A stretch of DNA of 42,739 nucleotides from assembly GCF_022398325.1 (NCBI RefSeq), contig NZ_JAKEVD010000004.1:979-43717 (forward strand). The letters run 5' to 3'. The notes under the pieces are model-generated. The model worked only from the letters and a program-made list of their open reading frames with translations, ran no database searches and was not told the DNA's origin. The DNA comes from Shewanella sp. Isolate13 (lineage in GTDB: Bacteria > Pseudomonadota > Gammaproteobacteria > Enterobacterales > Shewanellaceae). A program made the translations under genes and the position numbers. Shown piece by piece: positions 36,300 through 42,739 of this stretch (positions are counted from its first letter, which is position 1; each line of letters begins with the position of its first letter).

Positions 36300-38810
36300 C
36301 TATACCTGCAGCGCTTTCTCAATTAAAAGATCCACATACGCTTTGTGTGCCTTAGTCACTTGGTCCGCTCCCCAAGGAGTACTGCGATCTGCAATGGCGC
36401 GAAGTTGATATAAAGCAGCAGACTTATTGATATGTGAGTACGCTGAATCAAGCCCTATGCCTGCAATCTTTATCAATCTTTGTACATACTCAACCTGCAG
36501 GTTTTGGCTGGTTGACTTAAGCGCCTGTGAATCTACGAAAATAGCAGCAGTCAGGTCGTTCAAGTACGTATTAAGGCCGTAGTCATTGCCATATAGCTCG
36601 GTATCAGAGATGCGTTGCAACACATTCTTATGAAGCAAATGATCCAGCACTGACGATTGCATGTTAAGCACCATTTGATGAGCCTTTGGGTCTTCATTTT
36701 TTCCGCTACTATCCCAGCCCCGACGTTGATGCTGCATATAGCCATAAAGCGGCTCTAAAGACGTAAGTGCCTGCTCAGAAAACACATACTGAGCCAGTGC
36801 ATTCATTGCTTGTAGCTGTTTTTCAACTGTCACAGGTGTATAAGGCGCACGCGTATTATCGCCAACAAAGCTACGCTCGACATTCACCCCACCAATTTGG
36901 CGGGAGATAATCACAGCCTGCTTCTTATAGTCACCATAGAGGGCATTAACAGAAGTTAATAGCTGTTGATACGATTCACCTCTCACTAACGCTGTTTTCT
37001 TAAGCTCTCCCAAGTTCTGATTAATCAGTGCCATTCGTTCAACCGCGTAAGCGACTGGGTTAGAAGACATATCTCCGGTCATACTCATAGGATCAATATG
37101 CACTCCTGAACGTCGCATATCATCTGCGTCATTACCAAAAGCTAACCCCTTCTCTGCGGAGCGACTCAGTATTTGTTGCAATCGCTTTCTTTCTGCTGAT
37201 TTATCTTTCAAACCTACAGAATAGCCATATTCAATTGCCCAATAATCATAAGGGCCAAGTTCCGTCTGAAAATAGTCTCCCTGCTCAACACCAATTGGAG
37301 CCAAATTGATAGGTGCATATTCCATGATCGACCCGGTGAGTACACCTTGAGTGATCGATTTATTATGGATTTCCCTTTCATCCCATAGGCTTGACGCTTT
37401 CATATTATGACTTAAACCCAATGTATGCCCGATCTCATGCATGACCAACATTCGCAATCCTTCTTCGAGTACAGTCTCTTGGGTCATATCTTCTGTTGCA
37501 ATAGACTGAGCCAATAGCTGCCCAAGTTGCAATTGGTGACCTGAGCTACAATTAAACGGCTGAGTATTTAAATTATTTGTTTCGGCTTTAAAACCAGCAT
37601 CTATTCCTTGGCTATACATCTGATGCTCTGCCCAAGTGTTCCTCATGAAACGATATTCTAGAACTAGATCTGCTCCCAAAATCTCCCCAGTAAGGGGATT
37701 AGACACAGCATCACCATAACCATTGCTTAATGGTTTAGGCGATGACATCCAGCGTAGTACGTTGTAATTAATGTCCCCTGCATCCCAATTTGCATCATCA
37801 GGCTGTATCTTTACTTGAATAGCATTTTTAAAACCGATTTTTTCAAACGCTTTATTCCAAGTTAATACCCCTTGTTTAATCGTATCGCGCCATTCATAGG
37901 GAGTCGTATTCTCAATCCACCAAGTTATCGGCACTAGGGGTTCAGATAAAGCCGCTGATGGATCTTTTTTCTGTAAGTTCCAACGTACTATTACATCGTC
38001 ATAGGGCGTCCAATCAGCAGAAGTTTTATTGTCTAACTGATGTGGAAAATATCCCACTCGGGCATCATCAAGACGGGACTCAAAATCAGTATCTGGGAGT
38101 TCAAAAAATGAATGTTGGATTTTAAGCGAGGCAACTCGAGGATCTGTTAGGGCTTTTGAGCCGACCCCCCAAGGATTATCATTATTAAAGACATACTCAA
38201 CAATCACATCAATATTATTGTCGTAGCTACGATTTTTAACGATACGGGATTTTGTAATATCTAATTGCCCAAGCTTGAACTGTTTTTTATTTTCTTGAGC
38301 ATCGGCAACAGGCCATTGTGAAATTCGGTGTAACGACTCACTTAAGAATAAATCATCAACATTCACCAATAACTTGCCATCTTGCTCGCTTTCAATTTGT
38401 AAACTTGCAAGTACTGGCTCACTAAGATTCGCTTCTCTAGAGTGTCGTAATGGACTACTCTCATCAAACACGAATCGAGAAGACTTAGCTATGATGTCAA
38501 TACGATCGAAATAGCGCCTAAATTCAAGTAACTTTTCATCTCGCTTAAGACCTCTAAATTGCCAAATATCGGCTAAACCATCGATTGTATGAGCCGTATA
38601 CAAAACGGGCTTATTTAATTGAGACTCTTTAACTAACATAAAAGTCTCACCAGTTTTTCTATCTTGATAAAAATCAAACAAACCTTTTGACTCAGTTTTA
38701 TCAGCTAAGATCTGCTGCAAAGTTTGTTGATTCTCTTCGCCTGCCGCTATCGCAGAAGGCACACAGGTAATCGATAACACTACAGCTAAAGAAAGGCTGG
38801 ATATTTTCAT
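36300..38810 (-). CDS. Secreted zinc-dependent metalloprotease (DUF5117/DUF5118-type)
   Basis: The 836-residue protein has a signal peptide ending SAIAA (about residue 22). The metzincin-like zinc site HEIGHTLGLSH starts near residue 456, followed by MEYAP, a plausible Met-turn. The upstream half (QQILADKTESKGLFDFYQDRKTG..., KPVLYTAHTIDG) matches the N-terminal domains of the DUF5117/5118 family found with such proteases. It is probably periplasmic or surface located; substrates are unknown. Single gene, 468 bp from rsmJ on its upstream side. Confidence 0.82.
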   Translation of the reverse strand: MKISSLSLAVVLSITCVPSAIAAGEENQQTLQQILADKTESKGLFDFYQDRKTGETFMLVKESQLNKPVLYTAHTIDGLADIWQFRGLKRDEKLLEFRRYFDRIDIIAKSSRFVFDESSPLRHSREANLSEPVLASLQIESEQDGKLLVNVDDLFLSESLHRISQWPVADAQENKKQFKLGQLDITKSRIVKNRSYDNNIDVIVEYVFNNDNPWGVGSKALTDPRVASLKIQHSFFELPDTDFESRLDDARVGYFPHQLDNKTSADWTPYDDVIVRWNLQKKDPSAALSEPLVPITWWIENTTPYEWRDTIKQGVLTWNKAFEKIGFKNAIQVKIQPDDANWDAGDINYNVLRWMSSPKPLSNGYGDAVSNPLTGEILGADLVLEYRFMRNTWAEHQMYSQGIDAGFKAETNNLNTQPFNCSSGHQLQLGQLLAQSIATEDMTQETVLEEGLRMLVMHEIGHTLGLSHNMKASSLWDEREIHNKSITQGVLTGSIMEYAPINLAPIGVEQGDYFQTELGPYDYWAIEYGYSVGLKDKSAERKRLQQILSRSAEKGLAFGNDADDMRRSGVHIDPMSMTGDMSSNPVAYAVERMALINQNLGELKKTALVRGESYQQLLTSVNALYGDYKKQAVIISRQIGGVNVERSFVGDNTRAPYTPVTVEKQLQAMNALAQYVFSEQALTSLEPLYGYMQHQRRGWDSSGKNEDPKAHQMVLNMQSSVLDHLLHKNVLQRISDTELYGNDYGLNTYLNDLTAAIFVDSQALKSTSQNLQVEYVQRLIKIAGIGLDSAYSHINKSAALYQLRAIADRSTPWGADQVTKAHKAYVDLLIEKALQV

Positions 38811-39278
38811 TTTCTTTCCTTCTTATTGATTATCTTTTTTTTATTTAAAATATTAACACCCTGAATTTAGGATGCACAAAGCCCCTCTTCCTAAAGAAGA
38901 GTTTTAAATTTCTATTGCGTTAAATTTCTATTAATTAGCAGCAAATGCTAATTATCAAGTAGCAGATACTTGTACGAAGCTAATGGATTAAAACCAACCG
39001 ATATGTAACCCCGCCGAATCACCTGTTAAAACAATTCGAGTGATTAGTTGTACGCTAGTTCCATTTCGTGACAAGAAATGAGACCTATCGCACCCCTTTA
39101 TAGGTAGATTGCAAATGAAGCGACACCATGAGTAACTAAAATAATAAGACTAAGGACGGGGGATAGCAGATTATAAGGGCGAGATATGAGGGTAAATAAA
39201 AAGCAAACATTAGACCCTTAAAAACTGTATTAAAAGCAAGATACTATAATCAGTTTATGAGGGCCTTCTCTTACTGTA
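38811..39278. promoter_or_regulatory. Gene-free region between rsmJ and the metalloprotease gene
   Basis: This 468-bp A/T-rich region has no credible gene. It holds a small hairpin CTCTTC-N5-GAAGAG followed by TTTT (38885-38905, plus strand), two AAATTTCTATT copies (about 38906-38932), and a 23-bp perfect palindrome with 9-base arms TAATTAGCA (38932-38940) and TGCTAATTA (38946-38954). The palindrome lies 122 bp upstream of the metalloprotease start and may be an operator. Confidence 0.5.
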
Positions 39279-40040
39279 TTAAGCCGTCATTGCCGCTTTA
39301 ACATAAACATCGAAACGGTTTTTCTTAGTGGCAATCACCATGCTGGGTTTTGCGCCATCTAAATCATCGGCATAGTCAGGGCGTTTAACGACTACGCGCT
39401 TTGTAGCTAAAGCCATCGCAGGTGCTAGCAAGCCATCGGCATCGAGATCGGCGCCAACTAGTGATTGGAACACGCGCATCTCTTTTTTCACTAATGCCGA
39501 TTTCTCACGGTGCGGATACATGGGATCTAAATAAACCACATCGACTTCAGTATTTGACGCTTGGGCAGCGACGGCTAATGAGTCTATGCTCGAGCCATGA
39601 AATAGACTCATACGTTCACGCATCCAATCACCAATTTCGGCATCTTCATAGGCGCGGCGCAGACCATCTTCTAACAGTGCTGCCACAACAGGATGACGCT
39701 CAACCATGGTTACCTTACAACCTAAACTTGCTAATACAAACGCATCACGCCCCAGGCCTGCAGTGCCATCAACCACAGTTGGGGTGACACCTTGTTTAAG
39801 GCCTACCGCTTTAGCAATCGACTGACCTCGGCCGCCGCCGAATTTACGACGATGAGCCACTGCACCGGAAACGAAATCGACAGAGATCCCTTTTAGTTTA
39901 GGTTCATCGCGCTTGATCAGGGTCAGGATGTCATTCTCAAACACCAACTCAAACTCTGCGTTTGCATCGAACTCCAGCCCCCAGCGCTCGCAAGCAGATT
40001 CAAGGGTTGGATAATGGCGATTAAAGAAAATGCTGGTCAC
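39279..40040 (-). CDS. rsmJ: 16S rRNA (guanine-1516-N2)-methyltransferase RsmJ
   Basis: The 253-residue protein matches RsmJ (YhiQ, 250 residues in E. coli). The SAM-binding motif is [21 protein letters not shown] followed by VERHP; the catalytic-type motif is [22 protein letters not shown], and the conserved [10 protein letters not shown] precedes the SAM site. It methylates G1516 of 16S rRNA. It is a single gene. Confidence 0.94.
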   Translation of the reverse strand: MTSIFFNRHYPTLESACERWGLEFDANAEFELVFENDILTLIKRDEPKLKGISVDFVSGAVAHRRKFGGGRGQSIAKAVGLKQGVTPTVVDGTAGLGRDAFVLASLGCKVTMVERHPVVAALLEDGLRRAYEDAEIGDWMRERMSLFHGSSIDSLAVAAQASNTEVDVVYLDPMYPHREKSALVKKEMRVFQSLVGADLDADGLLAPAMALATKRVVVKRPDYADDLDGAKPSMVIATKKNRFDVYVKAAMTA

Positions 40041-40324
40041 GATTAGGCTCTATGTTTGAGTGTTAACCTGCAGATAATACCACTCCTCGCAACGAAACCA
40101 TATCAGCCAAAGGCGTCTGTTTTGATGAAATCAGGCTTATTTTGCTGGATTTATCTCCTCAAAACTCCTCAAAACAGCTCAAAGCGGCTGAAATCGACCT
40201 AAAAAACTTCAATATAACTATAAATAGGTATCCGTTCACGTCACGCCATTGACTCTTAAGGCACACTTTTTTGCGTCGTTGATAAATCAAACGACTTTAA
40301 GAAAATATAAAAGAGAGATACGTG
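40041..40324. other. Divergent spacer between rsmJ and the cytochrome gene
   Basis: The 284-bp region carries the two promoters and leaders, but no clear CRP site or -10/-35 pair. Short CTCAAAAC-type repeats occur at about 40152-40180. A purine-rich AGAGAG (40312-40317) is the ribosome-binding site of the cytochrome gene. Confidence 0.4.
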
Positions 40325-42619
40325 ATGATGAACGCAAACAGATTCAAAACAAGACTGTGCTATGCCACGCTTGTCGCGGCCTGCTCAATGAGCATGGTGG
40401 CGTGTTCCGGCGATGACGGTAAAGACGGTGAAGATGGCCAGCCCGGTGGTAACGTTACCACGACCGCCGAAGTGTTAACGGTAACTATCGATAAGACCAC
40501 GATTACAGATAACATCCTTAGCATCGATTTTAGTGCCGAGAACGAACTGGCAATTCCCGTTGTTAAGATTGCTGCAATCAAGATCAATGCCGCGCAACTA
40601 TTGCCACAGATTGAAGGTGAGCGTTCACAATGGCAGAAACTTGCCAGCGAAACCTGTTCACCAGAAAAGGGCTGTGACGGTAACTTAGTCGACAACATGG
40701 ATGGTAGCTATAGCTACACCATGGATGCTGCGTTAGTTGCTGGCGACATAAGTCACAACGGCGATTTTACTCAGCGCGTACTGTTTAAGGTCTTGGAAAC
40801 AGACCAGCTACCGGCCACAGAAGTGATTACTGACTTTAACCTTGATAGCAGCGAGATCACCGACAATCGCAGCATTATTGATGGTAGTTCGTGCCTAAGC
40901 TGTCACGATGACATAGCTTCAATCAAACATGGCGGCGACAACATTGAAAACTGTGCCAGCTGCCATACCAGTAACTACATGTCTGACGCTAGCAAGGTGT
41001 GGCCTGTACTGGCTCATACCGCGCACATAGGTATCACCCCACAAGCGTTGGGTAACTGTACGACTTGTCACGCTAAAGAAGTCAGTGAAACAGAGCTGCA
41101 GGCGACCAACTGGAACCTAGTACCAACCCGTGAGACCTGCTCTAGCTGTCACGATATGACCTCTAACCCAGTATACGACCACAGTACTCAACCTGATAAC
41201 GGCAGCTGCTTGACCTGTCACTCACCAGAGAACACTTATGATGTTCATATGAGCAAGTCAGAAAAAGCGGTTGAGGAAGATCAGCGCAATATCGTCAACA
41301 TCAGCCTAGAAGACGCTAAGCTGGTTGAGCAAGACGGTGAGCATTTTGCTGAGATCAGCTTTGCGCTACTCGATAGACAAGGTCAACGCATCGCCGTTGC
41401 CAATAACAACCCAGCCGATGCCGACTGGATTAAAAACCTGCAGCTATATGTTAACTGGGGTACCTCGGTAGACTTCACCACCAGCCGCGGTTACAGCATC
41501 TTCGTTAAGAGTAACAAGAAAGACATTACTCAAGATGGTAGCGATGGCATCACTCCAGCAGGTGAGCGTGCGCGCACCCCGCTACACAAGTCTGAAGACA
41601 ATGTGTTTACCTACCTAATGGGTCCAGTTGTTACCCAAGATCAGTTCTCTGGCGATCTACTCGGAGATGCAGGTTTTATCACTAACCGTTTAATTTACTG
41701 TTTTGACGGTGCGCAAAACCTTGTGAGCTGTGATCAGGCTGGTCACACTAAAAACGCCGAAGCGAACAAGCGTTGGTTCTTCGACAAAGATGGCCTCACA
41801 GAAGCACCAGAAGCTAAGCGTCCTTTAATTGTCAGCAACAAAACCTGTGGTTCATGCCATGGTTATGATGAGTTTAACGACAACTCAGAGTTAGCCTGTC
41901 GTAACTGCCATAGCCGCAAGACGGAGATTAACAAAGAGCTGGCAGACACCACCTGCTTCTCTGGTCATGACCACGATGAACTGGGTGAGCATATTCGTCC
42001 ATTTGAAGAACGTGCGATGGTTGCTAAAGGTAAGCCTGGCTTCTTGAGTTCCACTGCCGATATCGTTGACCCATGTTTAGCTTGTCATAACCCGAATACG
42101 CCACCGACTCAGGCCATTCGCGAAATGCACACTAAACCAAGCGACTGGGATTATGTAGAGCAGTTAACCGTAAGCCACCCAGACCATAAGGTATGGATGC
42201 ACTCACTTCACACTAATCAACGTGCGACTCAAGACCGTGAAAATGGTGTGCGTAATATCGAGTTCCCAGCCGACAAAGCAAACTGTTACCGTTGCCACGA
42301 AGGTGACACCTTCGGCGTTGAGCGCCTAACCGCGGTGGGTCGTCCATTGGCCCTAGATCTGGACTACAACCCAGACTCAAGAGCTCACCCAGCGACAGAT
42401 ATCACGGTTGATGCTTATACCTCACCAGTCTCAGCGACTTGTTATGCGTGTCATGCTAAGCAAGAAGATGCCGACGGTAAGATGGTAATTAACAAGGCTG
42501 TGCGTGCGCATATGGAACAAAATGGCGGTCGATTCGGTGTGACGGCTAACGAGCTACAAGTGGAATCTTGTGCCGTTTGTCACTCAGTAGACAACCTTAA
42601 GAAGGTACATAACCTTTAA
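40325..42619 (+). CDS. undA: Outer-membrane undecaheme cytochrome c, OmcA/MtrC/UndA family
   Basis: The ATG at 40325 gives 764 residues (a GTG three bases earlier and an ATG three bases later are possible). It is a lipoprotein: hydrophobic leader, then MVAC with lipidated Cys27 and a polar SGDDGKDGEDGQPGG linker like OmcA. Eleven CXXCH haem motifs are present: five in the first haem domain (CLSCH, CASCH, CTTCH, CSSCH, CLTCH) and six in the second (CGSCH, CRNCH, CLACH, CYRCH, CYACH, CAVCH). This 5+6 pattern is that of UndA. A CFSGH lies between the seventh and eighth. It would transfer electrons at the cell surface to metal oxides or chelated iron through a porin-cytochrome complex, no genes for which are in view. 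Confidence 0.85.
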   Translation: MMNANRFKTRLCYATLVAACSMSMVACSGDDGKDGEDGQPGGNVTTTAEVLTVTIDKTTITDNILSIDFSAENELAIPVVKIAAIKINAAQLLPQIEGERSQWQKLASETCSPEKGCDGNLVDNMDGSYSYTMDAALVAGDISHNGDFTQRVLFKVLETDQLPATEVITDFNLDSSEITDNRSIIDGSSCLSCHDDIASIKHGGDNIENCASCHTSNYMSDASKVWPVLAHTAHIGITPQALGNCTTCHAKEVSETELQATNWNLVPTRETCSSCHDMTSNPVYDHSTQPDNGSCLTCHSPENTYDVHMSKSEKAVEEDQRNIVNISLEDAKLVEQDGEHFAEISFALLDRQGQRIAVANNNPADADWIKNLQLYVNWGTSVDFTTSRGYSIFVKSNKKDITQDGSDGITPAGERARTPLHKSEDNVFTYLMGPVVTQDQFSGDLLGDAGFITNRLIYCFDGAQNLVSCDQAGHTKNAEANKRWFFDKDGLTEAPEAKRPLIVSNKTCGSCHGYDEFNDNSELACRNCHSRKTEINKELADTTCFSGHDHDELGEHIRPFEERAMVAKGKPGFLSSTADIVDPCLACHNPNTPPTQAIREMHTKPSDWDYVEQLTVSHPDHKVWMHSLHTNQRATQDRENGVRNIEFPADKANCYRCHEGDTFGVERLTAVGRPLALDLDYNPDSRAHPATDITVDAYTSPVSATCYACHAKQEDADGKMVINKAVRAHMEQNGGRFGVTANELQVESCAVCHSVDNLKKVHNL

Positions 42620-42687
42620 GGTTATCGCTTCGAGTCATTGATTTCCTAGACTGATGTCCCTGCAAAAGAATCAGGCAAAGAGATCAA

Positions 42688-42723
42688 GCAGCTCAACGCT
42701 CTGCGTTGAGCTGCAACTTTTTT
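42688..42723 (+). terminator. Intrinsic terminator after the cytochrome gene
   Basis: A perfect 12-bp stem (GCAGCTCAACGC 42688-42699, complement 42703-42714) with loop TCT is followed by AACTTTTTT. It lies 69 bp after the stop. It suggests that the cytochrome gene is not cotranscribed with genes further right. Confidence 0.92.
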
Positions 42724-42739
42724 AGCGTTCGATAAAGAT

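Overview
The window looks like chromosomal DNA of a marine Shewanella or a close relative. The evidence is a surface OmcA/MtrC/UndA-type multiheme cytochrome c lipoprotein at the right end, enterobacteria-like housekeeping genes (nfuA, bioH, tex, greB, ompR-envZ, rsmJ), and intrinsic terminators typical of gammaproteobacteria. I see no insertion sequence, tRNA, CRISPR array or phage gene.

Left part (1-16.5 kb): the extreme left edge carries a leftward rRNA-type P1 promoter whose operon lies outside the window. Then follow a secreted polysaccharide deacetylase, a DinF-type MATE exporter, nfuA, a large secreted M14 metallopeptidase, comF, bioH, a glutamine-rich protein of unknown function, tex, greB, ompR-envZ, a chemoreceptor and a peroxiredoxin. 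These are mostly single genes separated by bidirectional hairpin terminators.

Central part (16.6-34.4 kb): this is the accessory core, a large carnitine/crotonobetaine island. On the minus strand it reads caiT-caiA-caiB-caiC-caiD, then a MaoC-fold hydratase, caiE, an HSL-type esterase and a LysR regulator. Divergently, on the plus strand, it reads fixA-fixB-fixC-fixX, an MFS transporter and an outer-membrane porin. The Cai enzymes match the enterobacterial ones closely. The expected chemistry is uptake by carnitine/butyrobetaine exchange (CaiT), CoA activation and transfer (CaiC, CaiB), hydration/dehydration (CaiD) and reduction of crotonobetainyl-CoA (CaiA) with electrons delivered by FixABCX. 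Compared with the E. coli layout that I recall, the island has gained a second hydratase of a different fold, an esterase, a second transporter, a porin and a LysR gene. I recognise no caiF.

The roughly 980-bp caiT-fixA intergenic region is the most unusual DNA here. It has a CRP/FNR-like palindrome on the caiT side. On the fix side it has an array of about eight 14-15-bp palindromic boxes (ATTAG-N5-CTAAT and variants), most at 21-22-bp intervals. This looks like a multi-site operator for a dedicated regulator, possibly the LysR protein of the island. Several intercistronic gaps in the minus-strand operon also contain strong hairpins, one of them a good intrinsic terminator between caiD and the MaoC gene.

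Right part (34.5-42.7 kb): mgtE, a large secreted zinc metalloprotease, rsmJ and an eleven-CXXCH outer-membrane cytochrome of the UndA type, which also carries a degenerate twelfth motif.

All comparisons with E. coli proteins are from memory; no search was run.
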